A stretch of 64,000 nucleotides of DNA, taken from positions 1,364,001-1,428,000 of the forward strand of contig NC_091274.1 in assembly GCF_042100115.1 (NCBI RefSeq). The letters run 5' to 3'. The notes beneath the pieces are model-generated. The model was not told the origin of the DNA. It searched no databases and saw only the letters and a list, made by a program, of their open reading frames with translations. A program made the position numbers and the translations under genes. This document shows positions 10,251 to 22,712 of the stretch, piece after piece (position 1 is the stretch's first letter; every line of letters begins with the position of its first letter). The stretch comes from Alternaria dauci. Its lineage: Eukaryota; Ascomycota; Dothideomycetes; Pleosporales; Pleosporaceae.

Positions 10251-13200
10251 GACGGATGGCGTGCGATTTACGGTTACGATTGCGTGATGTACAGCGTATT
10301 GTCGCGCTCTGGTGATGATTATTGCAGAGAATTAGTCTAGATGAGGTGATTAAGTATCTGACAAGCTACTAGCAAGTGCATAGTAAGCGAGACTAGAGAA
10401 GCGCTCAACGCGCGTGTGCGTGCGCAGTACCATGGCTACAAAAACATGAAGCTCGACGATGTCAACAACACCACCATGCCACAGAGATGCCTGCAGTCTT
10501 CCACGGAGGCGCAGATTATGCAAGAGTCATTCGTGGCTGATTGTGAACGAGATACACGACGGCGTTCGAGTCAGGCGACTAGTCCGGTTCCGCTTGATTT
10601 GAGATGCTCGGAGATCTGACGGTCCGATCCAAACCTTGGTAAGACTCGTGTCTCCTGGGTTGTACCTATGGGAATCATAACCCCAGAGGCATTTACTGTG
10701 TTCAAGGCTATCGTGCTAACAGAATAGGAGATAGCGCATATCTCTGAAGTTGGCTTAAAACCTGGAAAGAATGAGCTTTTTTCGCGCCCGAGTGTCACCG
10801 GACACATGGAAAGCTTTGTAGGTTCGACGGCGCCTCTCCGACTCCTCCCGCAAAGGTTCTCCCGCGAAGGGAGGCCCTTCCAGTGCCGATTACGGGAAAT
10901 CGACGGGAAACATAATTATTGGGAAAAGCCCACTTGCAGTCCACCCGCCAACAAAATCGGGCCGATGTCTCGGGAGGGTGCCAAACTCGGGAGATAACCA
11001 CCAGGTTCAAGCGAGCAAAGAGGCGAGGCTGCTCGTTGTTGTCTTTTGAGACGGTTGGCGCTCCGTGCCACGTTCACGATAGATTAATGGCGCCTGTTTT
11101 CGAGTTACACGGCATTTCTTCGTCTGCTACTTGGGGCCCGGGGCTCTACATCCTAAAGTTCCCCATAGTGCTGCAGATGTTGGCAATCATGAGGGACAGG
11201 TACGTGAGACGCACAAATATCGAACAGCCTGCGTCCTGCATCATCTTGCAGTGGAGCGTGTAGGCAACTTGCTGCACTGCCTTTATGGAATCAAGTGGTG
11301 CCCTGCTCTAGCATAGATGAAGCCTGGATGCCTTTAATGCATTGCATTGTGTTATATCCATGATCAGAGCTGCCGTTACATAGATGGTGCATCCTGGATG
11401 CACATTTGTTGAGGATTGTTTGTACCAATGTATTGTTGATTGTGGCTGACAGCCGTTTCGAAAGCATTGGCGATGCAGCGCATGGCCCGCTCTCTGGCAA
11501 TGTCGCCATCTTTCGCAATTAGAAAGTGTCCGCATCTTTTGTGGGGAAGGTAATCTTTCACGGGCCACATCTGTTTTTGGATATCGCATTGGACGCGCTG
11601 CCGTGATAGCACCCGTGATTGCATTATCATGAATCGCGCGACATGGTGAAGGAGTCAGGCTAGAGAGGTAGAATTTCAAGGGACCTCGTTAACCGCGAGG
11701 ATCTCGCGATAAGACCAAACCGTTCCTGCAGATAGCCTGTACGCATCAGATGGTTCGCTTGGTGGCTTGTCTAGGGCCATGTCGTACAGGAACCTTGGAA
11801 AAAGCACCGTGGGGGCTGTCTCTCCGTCAGGTCATGCAGGCTGTTCGTGTTGGAGCACGCCGACCAGGTGACTTGCAGCTGGGGGCGGCTCGATCATTCG
11901 TCAGCCTGGACATGGCCTCCATGAAGCCTTGAGCCAGTTGCAGGACGTATGCTCTGTAGGAACGCGGTCACCTGAACCGAGCGTCTTATCTCGCTTGCTG
12001 GGAGGCAGAGTACTCGAACTGGAGGAAAGTGCTCCTCTGCACAGATTGCGCAAGCCATGGACAGGTGGATGGACAAGCGAACATGCGTTCTTACCACCGT
12101 TCGATACTTGTTTCGCCCTCGCCGACCCCCGTTGGGGGCAGCGAGCCATGACCAAGAGTCCAGGTCGGTCTGCTCCTGACTGTTTAGGGAAAAGAGGCTT
12201 AAAGCACTCAGCGAGAAGCGAAGCACTGAGGTCCTCCAGGCGCGAGTCTGGACACCGGAATATGCATGGAGCCGCGCGGAGATTATTGAGAAAAAAAAAT
12301 GTGTTGAGGAGTCGTGAAAGGGCTCAGGAGGCGGCAGTTCAGACCATGGTGTGTGCTGCACACTGTGTTGAAGATCGTCGCTGCAGCGCAGAGCCGGAAT
12401 CCTACGAGTGGAAGACAGCATGCTGGGTGGGAAAGATAACATCTTGCAAAGTTGCCATTCGCGATCAGGTATGTGTCTCTAGAGTGTATGGAGACAGAAT
12501 GTAAACCAAGAGAGTTGGATCTTGTCGATTGCGCGATCAAGACTAATTGTGCCTGCATTGCAGGCACTCGCTACGAAGCTCAATACCATGGCTCAGCATT
12601 CAGTGTGGGCAGATGGTCGGCTTACGGAAGACGGCTGGCGTGAGAGAATGGGGCTGGCTTAGGTGCAGGGCTGAGAGTGAGACAGAAGGCTAGCGCGTGC
12701 AAAATGATGCCTCTGCGGAGCAGTCCGTTATCACCGAAGATAGCGAAAACCGGGCCTAACGCTGGGGCAAGCGGTTCGTTCGGTTATTGAAAGGTGGAAC
12801 TGGACGGAAGGCAGCATGGGATTGGAGAGCGAGGAGACGAGCAGGGTTGCGTGGGAGGGTGCTCATGACTGCTGAAACCGATAACTGCTATTCCGCTTCT
12901 TTGCGCCATCAAGCTGGATTGGGAAGCCTTGTACCTAGATTTGCACGTCAGTCATCTGCCCGTCCGGCGCAGGGCCACGCAGATGACTAGCGAGAGAATT
13001 CGTCATGGAGGGACGTTGTCGCGTCGCGCTGCTATCACGCAACTCTCGGACGGTGGTGTCACCAGATAGAGCGTCGCCCATCACTACGCAAATGGGCCGT
13101 GACTGCACGCCCCCCCCCTCCCCCCTCTCCCGCGGCCGAAAATTCTACGCTCTGCTGGCTGCAGCATCGACAAACGTGCTGCAAAGTCGTTCGCTGCAAG

Positions 13201-13769
13201 AGAGGGAAAATCTCTGTCGACGAGCGAATGGCAAGGGCAGAGGGCGAGGGCATGTTGGCAGCACCGCACCCTGGTGGCCAAAACGCAGCCTGCTGGGTTG
13301 GGCCGGCGCATGGAGCGAATGGACAGGCGCCCGCTCTGCACCTGTTCGCCGGAACGCACACTGGACGAAGCTAGAGCTGGATTAGTGTGGTGGTGGTGAG
13401 GGGTGCGGGCTTACAGCGCTTGTTCGAAATTCAATTGCCTTGGCTGCATCTCAGTGCATGGTCAGCCATGCGGAGACTACGGCGTGGACCCTGCTCACCC
13501 ACCCCTGTCGGCCGTAGTGCCTGAGCGCGACTTAAGTATACTATGTGTGCCCCATCATCCTCCCGTAGCTCCACACGGTCCCTCCGCTCACGAACTCATG
13601 ACTACCTCATGACTCCTACCTGAGAGATCTTCATAAGAGCCCCTTCGTCCCTCTTCAGTCCAACTACCACCCACCCACCCATACCAACACTACTACTGCC
13701 CCTTCCGGCATCATCTCGTCGGCGGCTACATAACCATCACCACCACCACTCCCACACATCACATTCACA
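10251..13769. other. Long gene-free region upstream of the ECL1-like gene
   Basis: About 3.5 kb with only short overlapping frames on both strands, none resembling a known protein. The last 130 bp (from about 13640) are CT/CACC-rich and look like a 5' leader. The size suggests extended regulatory sequence or long untranslated transcripts; this is inference. Confidence 0.5.
13640..13769 (+). promoter_or_regulatory. CT/CACC-rich leader of the ECL1-like gene
   Basis: Runs of CCACCCACCCACCC and CACCATCACCACCACCAC lie directly upstream of the ATG at 13770, the pyrimidine-rich composition typical of core promoter/5' UTR in filamentous fungi. Confidence 0.5.
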
Positions 13770-14252
13770 ATGGCTTCCCAGATGGAGTGCTTCAACGACT
13801 TTTGCCTGTCCTGCGACCGCCAGATTGCCGAAAACGGCGTCTACTGCTCGCAATCGTGCCGGTTAGCCGACCTCGAGAAGGCTGGCAGCACAGCACAAGC
13901 GCCCTCGCAACTGTCATCGTCCGCTTCGTCGTCGTCATCATCCAACAGCGGCTTCTACCTCGCCCCTGCAATCAACTTTTCGGCATACAAGGGAGCCTCG
14001 AGTTCACAAGCACCACCCTCGAGCCCGTACCACTACTACCCAACCGCAAATGGCAGCTACTTCGCACCACCAACCGCAACAAGGCAATCCCCACAACGCA
14101 GCCTCACGCCCTCGTCGTCACGCTCATCCCTAGCCTCGCAGTCTTCGCAGACGCAGTCGGGCATCTCACAGCAAGCAGCAAGCCAGCTCAACAGCTACAT
14201 GCGATCTTTTGACCAGACGCGGGACGTAAAGAGGCGGTACACGCAGTACTAG
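13770..14252 (+). CDS. ECL1-family zinc-binding protein (life-span regulatory factor type)
   Basis: Intronless, 160 residues. The N-terminus carries a compact cysteine cluster: CFNDFCLSCDRQI, then YCSQSCRLADLEKAG, residues about 8-40. This is the pattern of the Ecl1 family (extender of chronological lifespan), small zinc-binding stress and starvation proteins of ascomycetes. The remainder is Ser/Gln/Tyr-rich and disordered and ends DQTRDVKRRYTQY. Function is inferred from family membership; no enzymatic motif is present. The gene stands alone, with more than 3 kb of non-coding DNA on each side. Confidence 0.85.
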   Translation: MASQMECFNDFCLSCDRQIAENGVYCSQSCRLADLEKAGSTAQAPSQLSSSASSSSSSNSGFYLAPAINFSAYKGASSSQAPPSSPYHYYPTANGSYFAPPTATRQSPQRSLTPSSSRSSLASQSSQTQSGISQQAASQLNSYMRSFDQTRDVKRRYTQY

Positions 14253-17200
14253 GCTTGCCCTCGAATCCGTTGCTTTTGGAGTTTGGTTTTACGACAATCA
14301 CGACAACCGACCAAGACGCTGCGTCTCTGTGTTGGGTTCTCATCCTTCTCTTGTGTTTTTGCATCCGTCTCTGGCCTTGGACGGCTGAGGCTGTGGCATG
14401 GGTCCACGGAGTACACCTGCATATCCATCACCGCTGCTCTGCGTTCTAGTTCTGTACCATTTCCTTTGTTGAGATACGTGGACGCGGTGTACGATTAAAA
14501 GTATTTATATATATCCCCTAGGTGCATATGGGATCTTTGTTTCGCGCTGCCCCGGCGAGGGCTGGTGACTGGGGTTGCCCAGCACATGGGTTTGCATGGC
14601 GACCACTGCGGTCAGGACGGTTGGGTATTCCTCTCACTCGGGCGACGGTGCATGTCGCTTTAGCTATAGTTTAGTAGTAGCTGTCTCAAATGGAATGGAC
14701 ACGACAGTCATGGGCATAGACTCATGGCGACAAGACACACAACACGACAAAACGTTTTCGTCTGCTCTGCTCTGCTCTACTTTGGTCATGTCAGGGTCAG
14801 AGAACAGCCTCGCGCAACCGCCCGTCCAACGCGGCCATGTCTCACTACGGCTGCAGATCACACCAACACAAGGCCTCACAGGTGAGCACAGATGAGACAG
14901 GCCCAGGTGCAATGCGCCGTGTGTCGTGGTATTCCCGTGGCGCTCTAGAGTTTGCATGCTGCACAGTGCGTGGGCAGAGTGGTAAGACGAGGCACGGCTG
15001 GTCTCTCCACGGGAATTCCTTCTGCCTGTGTTGCATTCGCCAGGAAGAAATTTTTGCGCAATCGGGCATGATCCAGAAGCCAGCCACGCCCAACAGCGTT
15101 CGCAGCAGGGCATGGCGCGGTGGCGACAGGCAGACACACTTGGACGTTGTTGAGGGGTTCCAGCAAGCAGGACACACCCACTTAGTCGCAGCCTCCCCTT
15201 GCCCTTGGGAATGGGCAGTGTGCCCTCGGAGAGACACGACACCAACCTCGGGGGCCTGCGCCTGCGCCTGCATGCCCTCCACACATTGGCCCGCGCGTCG
15301 TCGCACGCCCTGGTCCGCGGCGCTGCCATTGGCCGTGGCTGCTGCAGGCGGGCGTCTTCGCCTTGGCTTCTCCGCACTTTTGTACGAACGGCCCGTCGAT
15401 TGTCTGGCTGCCCGCGACAGGCCTCATCCCACCAGTCGCCATGCACGGCGAGCTGCGAGCAAGAAAAAGGCACCTCGATCCCACGCTTCGTCATGCGGCA
15501 TTTGCTCTCTCATGAGGGGAAGTCGCCATGGCGCAACGCTGCCAGCCGTCGTCGAGTTGCCCTTTTTGTCATGCTCGCCAGACCGCGCGCTTTCGTCATT
15601 GCCAGGGGCCGACATTCCTCCCCACTGTTGTTGTTGTTGCTGCTACTCACCAGCGCCTTGACTCTCCATATCCCTCTCCCTCTCCTTCTCTCTCCCTCCC
15701 CTACACACGGTCCTCTTCCGCAGTGCCAGCTCATCCGGCTCCACTTCGCAAGCGAGCCCCAGGATTAGCTGGCAGTGTTTTGCCCACTTTCGCCTTTCGG
15801 CATGCGTCCCAGCCATGGCGAGACGGCGGCTTCCTGCTACTCTCCCATCATTAGGTCATCAGTGCATGTGCGACGCTTGCCAGTCCTCGTCTGACATGTA
15901 TCAACGCGGCCGTGTCGTGCTCACACCACTCACAGCCCACCTCGCTTGCAGCCCGGGCTGGGTGAACTGTTCCGAGATCCGATCCCCTCCCAGGATCGAT
16001 ATGCTATTAACCGCCACGGGCCGCCTCAAGTATTCCAGAGTCAATCATGCTCCCGTAAAGGACCGACACAGAACACAGTTTGCATCCATACAGACTTGCT
16101 GGGTCCTGGTTTCGGTTGCGATGCCAGCCAAGGGTGCAGCCCGCCGCTACAGTGAGATTAGGTCCGGAACTTCAGGCATCCTGCGAGGCTCGGAGAGTAC
16201 CAGCAACTCCCCGACGCAGAACTAAGAGTCACACAGGCTGTGTTGAGCCTCATCGAGGCCCCCTGAACCTGCTTCGGTACCAGAGTGTGACGAAAAGCAA
16301 ACTATGCTTCGCCAACCACAGCGACTGGTTCTCCCCGTTTAGCTTGCATAATGCTCGCCATTCCCGAGGATCGTCGCGGAAAAGCGTCGCGATGCACTCA
16401 ATATTGTACCGTCTCTCGCTTCCGACGATACTTCGCTTAAATCTTATCGATTTCATCTCGCCATTGCGCAAGCTTGTACAAGCTCTTCGCCCGGCTCTGC
16501 AACCGATGAGATTCTTGTGGTGGTGCGCTAATCTCCAACAACTTGCCGAAAGCTTATTGTGTAGCTAATTGATGGACCACAATCGCTTTGCAGACAGGAG
16601 CGCATGTTTGCCCATCAGCCGCTGCGTGCAAAGAGCATCTAGAATCTGGTCGCTTGGTGTAAAAGACCAGTCACTCACAATGCAGGCACCCGTCAACGCA
16701 CATGTTGCCCAGAACGGCAGACACACGGGAAAGCGCGTGCAATCTGTCAGTGCTAGGCGTCATCAAATAATGTCAAGATCTTGCGGAACTCTATTCCAAC
16801 CTATCATGTATTTTCGCTTATCGAAATATCGCTGATCGGCGCCGTCAAGATTCAGGAACACAGATCCTTCATGACCCTTCAGATCGTGTGCTAGATTTGG
16901 CGTTGGATTCGGCCCTCATCTGCTGCAGGTATATTCTGGCCAAGCCTGGCCAAGTCAAGTTACTGACTCAACGTTGGGCATTCGTAACGCGCACCATGGC
17001 GTCACACGAAAATTCACAAAGGACCGTGGACGATACTCAGTGAGGAACATGCTTGACCCGTACCTACAAGATCCCGCGCCGGCGTCTAGCTTACCTTCGC
17101 GGGATTGCTCGGTACGCGCCGGCACGATCAGATCTCAACATGTCAAGGTTTGCCTTGTGGTATCAGTGTAATTGGCAAGTGCCAATCATTCAGAGGCCTC

Positions 17201-18279
17201 TCCTATCTCACAGAGCTGCGTTGGCAAGAGCTAGGAACTTCGTTGGGTTGCAATGTCTGCCTTGTTCTCTCTTGCTTCCCAGGTACGCTGGATGGTAACG
17301 GTGCGGCTGAAAGAGCCGTCTCAACTCGCGTGGATGTCAGGACGAGGAGAGCGCACAACACCACCTCACTGTCGGATAAGCCGATCCCCTGGTCACTATC
17401 GCTCATCTGTGATGTGCCCAATTACCCTGCATGGAGCAGGACTACACGAGGAGCGTGCCGAGCCAGCTCGTGTCGCGGCAATTATTCCCGCAACGAATCC
17501 TCTTTTTCTTTCGACAATCCCGCGTTGTGGAGAATATAGGTATCTAATCTCCCTGGTAATCGATTCGATGACGCTAAAGAAGACATACTCGTTGCGACAC
17601 CTTAGAGCGGTATACACCCAAGGACGGAAGGAGGCTCCACCTCATACCAGAGCATCGGGCACCACGCGTGGCAACGACCCAAGCCCAATGTTAATATTTA
17701 TGGGACGCACGCATCATCATGTAGCGATGATGCATCGACGCCAAACCCGAATCACAAGACACTTGAAAGTAATTTTCCTGCTAATACCGCGTGGGATGGT
17801 AAGGCCCGACTCGCTGCCGCTAAGACCAAAACCTAAAGAGAAAGACGCAGATGCGAATTTCCAAGTGCCGAACCAAGCGCTGCAACGGAGTGGGATGTTC
17901 TCGAGGCTCTGCAAGAGCTTTGTAATCAACTGAGAATTGTTTGCGCTTCCACCGGAAACAGGTTGAGTAATCAAAGTGAGGACTTGAAGTTGGATGGGAC
18001 GATCCAGAAGATCAACGGTGATGCGTTTTCAGATACCCAGACACAGAGCCTAACTGTAAGAAGAGGTCAAACAAATCGCCGTACCAACCACCGAAAGAAA
18101 CCTCGAGTCGACCATGGGAAGACGAGGTAGTGACAGTGTAACACCAAACACAAGACCAACCCTAGTAGAAGTAAGAAGAGACCTGATGGGCACATCAGTA
18201 ACCAAAAGCCCAAGACACCAAACACAATCCTTTGAAAAGAAGCCCTTTGCGCAAAAACAAAACGCATCTCGCAAAATAC
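14253..18279. other. Long gene-free region
   Basis: About 4.0 kb between the 3' end of the ECL1-like gene and the 3' end of the basic repeat protein. Long frames on both strands at 14.7-15.7 kb overlap each other and follow GC-rich composition; neither resembles a protein family. A CT-rich tract at about 15645-15720 looks like a promoter, but no gene is recognised after it. An AT-rich stretch at about 14495-14515 may belong to the ECL1-like 3' end. A perfect 8-bp hairpin lies at 17711-17733. Confidence 0.5.
15645..15720 (+). promoter_or_regulatory. CT-rich tract, possible orphan promoter
   Basis: Dense CCCTCTCCCTCTCC-type pyrimidine tract like those upstream of fungal genes. No convincing coding sequence follows within about 2 kb, so it may drive a non-coding transcript or be without function. 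Confidence 0.3.
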
Positions 18280-20630
18280 TCAAGCACCCATCATCTTCTT
18301 CCTTTGTCGCTCGGCCCACTCCCGACTGGCAATCCTCCCACGCTCAGCTGCTTCTGCTCGTGCTCGTTTGGCAGCTTCTTCTTTCTCTCTCCTCTCGCGT
18401 TCCCGCGCTTCCGTCTCCATGCGATCACGGTTGAAGACCTCCCTGCCCTTTACCTTCTGTTGCGCAGCATCAACGGGTGTGACAACGGCCTTGGGAACGA
18501 TGATACTGTTTCGGTTGGACGAAGACGTCGACGTAGAACGTGGTTGAGACGGTGGTTGCGAGAGAGACATGCTACTGCGCTTGCTAGCCAAAGAAGACGA
18601 GCGTTGAGCCTCTTGCGGCGGTTGCGGCGGCGCAATGGTGACGCCTGGTTGAGAGAGAGACATGCTGCTGTGCTTGCTTGCAAGTGAAGATACACGTTGA
18701 GTCTGCGGTTGTGGTGGCGCAATGGTGTTGCCTGGCTGCTGTCTGATAGGGACCGTCACTGGCCTCCGGACTGGTGCCTGTCGTGCCTTGATGGCGGCTT
18801 CTTTCTTCGCTGCTTCCGCTTCTTCCATACGTTTCAAGCGCTCTTCCCTTTTGATTCTCAGTTTTTCTGCAACAGCTGAGCCGGGGAGCTCGAAGGTGGC
18901 CTTTGTCGGTGCTTTGGTTGACTTGGCGTGAGGAGCCATGCTGATGCTGACGGGACGCTGCTTTGGTGCTGGTTGTTGCGGCACTTGAGCTTCTCTCTTT
19001 AGTCGCTCCTCCCTCTGTGCCTTGAGCTTCTCAGCAATTCTTTCGCCAGGGAGTTGGAAAGCAGGCTTGGTAAGAGGCTTGGTGGATTTTGGTGGAGGAG
19101 GCATGCTGACTGGCCGTACTTTAGGAACTGCGCCCTCTGCCTCCCTCTTTTGTCTTTCCTCCCTTTGGGCCTTCAATTTGGCGACCGTGTCGTTGCTCGA
19201 CAGCTGGAAAGTAGGCTTTGTAGGTGCGCGACCCTTTGGCGGTGGCGCAGGTGTAGGAAATGACATACTGATTGGTCGGCGTTTGGAGGCAAGGTAATCT
19301 ACCGTCTCAGAACCTGCTCTACCATCTTTGCCAGGTGCTGTCCGGACACTAGACGCGCGAGCTACCGAAGACTTGACTGGCTTCATGCTCTTGGGCGCCG
19401 CAACACTTGGTGTCCTGGATATCTTTGCGGCAGGAGCCTGTATAGGCACCTGCGCTTTCATGGGTGTCTTGGACCGCATGATCTGTGTGGTAGCTGCTTT
19501 GGGGAACTCTGCTTTCTGAGGCGACATGACTTCATTCGCATGGTCGAATCGAGCGACAGATGTGACATTCTCGAGCGCCTCCTCAAGCGCATCAATGGCT
19601 TCGAAAGATTCTTCCAAGCGCATTGGTGATTTTGACGGGCTGCGTGATGTCCGTCGACTTGAGGTATGGCTTTTGAGTGGTGTCACAGCGTCTTCACTGG
19701 GCCTCTCGGCAGCGAGCGTCTTGGGTTCAGGTTCTGAACTTATCTGGACCAAAGGTGCGGGAAGTTCAGCTTCAGACACAGGCGGTTGATTCTCGGACAG
19801 TGCGTCGGTCACTACTGCTTCGACGACGGACCCGCCGCTTTGAGGCTCCTCAATCTGCAGCACCGGCGCAGCATGCGTTGATTCTACCGTCTCAGTCATC
19901 TCCTGAGGTGTTTCTTCTTCTACGCGCAAATGCTGTGCTTCTTCTTCTTCCGCAGGCTCTGCCGCCGCCGGCAACGGAGCTTCTTGTATCGGCTCTTCTG
20001 GCGAGCGCTCAGCTTGGACCTGTTCAGCGTCCGCCAATGCGTCTTCAGAAGACGGTCGCGCAGCCTTTTGTTCGTCTACAGTCTCTTCTGTGGTTGCAAA
20101 CACTTCTTCTGCTACGGGCTCTGGCTCTTGTGATTGGACACTGAGCTGCGCTTGTTTTGCTTCCTCTTGCAGCATAGCTAGTTGTCGGCGTGTCCGCCGC
20201 ACTGTGGGTGGTGGAGTCACGGGTCGTGGATCGTCTGCGGGGACTTGTGTGGCTCCTATACACCGTTAGCCTGCGTTTGCTGGCATGCAGCGGCTGCGCA
20301 CTCACCCTCGGGAGCGTCGCTGGGAGCTTCATGTGCGGCTTGTTCCTCTCCATGTGCGGCTCCGATCTGCTCCTCTGCCTCCTCTTCAGCCGCTCTGCCC
20401 TTCTTTCCCTTTTGGGCGCGGCCTTTTGCTTTGGCCTTTCGTCCTGGAGTCTTCGCCGGGGTTTTCGCGGGTGTTTTCGGAGGCAGCTGCTCTTCGTCGT
20501 GGTGCGTGTGTTTGGGCGACGCATTGGACGAGATTTGTTCCAAGGGCGCACGCTCGGTCGCGTCGGGCGCATCATCGTTGCCCTGCTGGGCGCGGGCGCG
20601 TGTGAGACGCATTGTCGTCGTCAGTGCCAA
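18280..20630 (-). CDS. Basic repeat and coiled-coil protein, conserved fungal unknown
   Basis: Two exons, 20630-20306 and 20255-18280, coding 766 residues. The 50-bp intron has GTGAGT donor, GCTAAC branch and TATAG acceptor, and joins ..DAPEG-ATQVPADDP... The N-terminus is K/P-rich (three KTPAKTP-like units) and acidic stretches follow. The centre holds three copies of a roughly 50-residue unit around (F)xLPG..VAEKLKxxREERLKR preceded by RPVSM. Further on are two copies of a unit with SSLASK.SSMSLSQP. The C-terminus is a charged helix rich in ERERREKEEAAKRARAEA. The KLK..REERxKR units recall TPX2-type microtubule-binding motifs, but that is resemblance only. No enzymatic domain is seen; a cytoskeletal or nuclear scaffold role is possible. 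Confidence 0.8.
18830..19290 (-). repeat. Three-unit coding repeat (about 50 residues each)
   Basis: Units centred on FQLSSNDTVAKLKAQREER, FQLPGERIAEKLKAQREER and FELPGSAVAEKLRIKREER, each preceded by an RP(V/I)S-type proline-rich linker. Confidence 0.75.
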
Positions 20631-21135
20631 CTAGGCCGAGTCGTGTGATTGTGTCGAATTGCGTGTGCGCGGCTCAGATGCATTCGATAGCCGACTGGTG
20701 TGGTGGTGGTGTTGACTCGAATGTTACCATCTCCACTCTCGTGCAGCATCAACAAACATCCTTGCCGGGTAAAGCTCGCGCCAGGCGTTTCTCGTGCGCA
20801 CGTGACGTGCCCAACTTCACCAGCTCGCGCCCCGTGTCGCGGAACCGTAGCACCCCACGATTCAGGAACCCGGGTCCGCAACCGTGCGTGTAGAAGTGTC
20901 TTTTTCGTTCCGTAATTTTGGAGCGGCCATTGATAGACCCCTTATTTCGCCAGCCGCGTCTCCAAACTCGATCAGGTCTTTCGTTACTACAAATAGCCCG
21001 TTTCTTTTTCTCTGGCGCACCGTTGCCTCTTAGATACAAGCAAATCCACTGCACATCTTCGCAATTGGCACACGGTAACACGGCTTGTGTCTGTCAGAGC
21101 TATATTGGTCCATCGCGTTCGCCTCCGAAGACCGG
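20631..21135. other. Divergent promoter region, repeat protein / AGX1
   Basis: About 505 bp between divergent genes. No ORF or RNA gene recognised; presumably holds both promoters. Confidence 0.5.
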
Positions 21136-22712
21136 ATGTTTACAGCCCCGCGGTTGCGTCTCCTTGCCGTGAACAGCCGCCTTCAACCCCGCCCAAGCAT
21201 GTCGTCACCTCGCTCCCGGGCTGGCTCCCGCCTGAAGCAGATCTCCAAGCATATAGACTCCAAGCCCTTTCTCGAGTTGAACACTCCCTTCTCCACCGAA
21301 CGCAGCGCCCGCATCGAAGACGAACAAGGCAACCGCATACTCCCCGACAAAGGCGAACAAGCCAAGCTCAAGGAAGCCAAGCAAGAATTCAAGAAGGAAA
21401 TAGAGGAGGTCAAGAAGCTTGCGCCGGAACCACCCAAGAATATGTCGAGCCAAGCACCTCACCCTGCGCTGCTCATTCCTGGGCCCATTGAGTTTGATGA
21501 TGCCGTCCTTTCGTCCATGAGCCATTACAGGTAAGATGCCCAGAGTGCTGTTTGCATCGTCTTCATCAGTATTGACCGCCTCCAGTGAATCGCATGTCGG
21601 TCAACCCTTTGTAAACACTTTCAGCCAAGTCCTTGGAAACCTACGCAAGCTGTTCCTCTCCACCGACCCTGCCGCCCAACCCTTCGTCATCTCCGGCTCT
21701 GGCACACTCGGCTGGGATCAAGTAGCGGCCAACTTAGTAGAGCCGGGCGACGAGGTGCTCGTCCTACATACTGGCTACTTCGCTGACTCCTTCGCCGACT
21801 GCTTCGAAACCTACGGTGTCAAGGCCACACAGCTCAAGGCACCTATTGGCGACCGACCACAACTCGATCAAGTCGAGGAGGCACTCAAGGAAAAGGACTA
21901 CAAGATCCTCACCGTTACACACGTCGACACTTCAACTGGTGTGCTCAGTGAGATCAAGGCACTGAGCGAGCTAGTTCACAGAGTCAGTCCTGAAACACTG
22001 GTCGTCGTCGACGGTGTCTGCAGTGTTGGCTCCGAAGAGATCCGCTTTGACGAGTGGAAGCTCGATGCTGTACTTACAGCTTCACAAAAGGGCATTGGCT
22101 GCCCAGCTGGTCTGAGCATTATGATGGTATCTGGCCGTGCGATTGAGAGGTTCAAGGCGAGGAAGACGCGTCCAACCTCCTACTTTGGCTCATGGAAGAA
22201 CTGGCTACCAAGTAAGACACCTCCATCTTCAGTGCAAACGCATGCAGAAACCTAACACAATCACAGTCATGCAAAACTACGAAGCCAAGAAGGCTTCCTA
22301 CTTTGCTACACCCTCCCCACAATTGATACACGCGCTCGACACGGCGCTCAAGCAGATCCTCTCCCGGCCTGTTGAAGATTACTGGGCCGCACACAAGGCT
22401 GCATCACAAAAGGTCAAGAAGGCTGTGGCAGACCTCGGTCTGAAGCAGCTTGCTTCCAAGCCGGAGAACCAGGCCACTGGTATGACTGCTATCTACTTAC
22501 CTGAGGGTATGACACCCCCGGATGTTCTGCCCAGCCTGTTGAAGAAGGGCGTCATCTTTGCTGGTGGTCTGCATAAGGAGATCGCAACCAAGTACATTCG
22601 GTTCGGACACATGGGTGTCAGTGTAACCGACCCGAACCGACCAGACATCACCAAGGCCATTGAAAGTTTGAAAGAAGGTCTGGTAGAAGCTGGCTACAAG
22701 GCGCCTGCGTAG
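21136..22712 (+). CDS. AGX1: Alanine-glyoxylate aminotransferase (class V, PLP)
   Basis: Three exons: 21136-21530, 21586-22211 and 22267-22712, with 55-bp introns. PLP enzyme making glycine and pyruvate from alanine and glyoxylate. Landmarks: LLIPGPIEFDDAVLSSMSHY-SESHVGQPF (split by intron 1), STDPAAQPFVISGSGTLGWD, TVTHVDTSTGVLSE, VDGVCSVGSEE and the PLP lysine in TASQKGIGCPAG. Three in-frame ATGs compete. That at 21442 gives 386 residues, the usual size. Those at 21199 and 21136 add 81 and 102 residues. The longest form begins MFTAPRLRLLAVNSRLQPRPS, a good mitochondrial presequence, so two forms with different targeting are possible. No C-terminal peroxisome signal (ends KAPA). Confidence 0.92.

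Noticed and set aside
11376..11679. Minus-strand frames of 84 and 123 codons
   Set aside because: One begins with a plausible-looking stretch (WPVKDYLPHKRCGHFLI), but no family, no second exon and no promoter context; left out.
11894..12504. Overlapping frames of 182 and 191 codons on both strands
   Set aside because: Mutual shadows without recognisable protein character.
14664..15661. Two long frames (274-276 codons) on opposite strands
   Set aside because: They overlap each other in a GC-rich stretch, are rich in Arg/Cys/Ala from composition, match no family and have no plausible introns or context.
17711..17733. Perfect 8-bp hairpin GCATCATC-N7-GATGATGC
   Set aside because: Short, isolated and without a following T-run or nearby gene end; expected by chance at this scale.
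17253..17933. Plus-strand frame of 226 codons
   Set aside because: Random-looking composition with many Arg/His/Met and no recognisable motif; no CT-rich leader.
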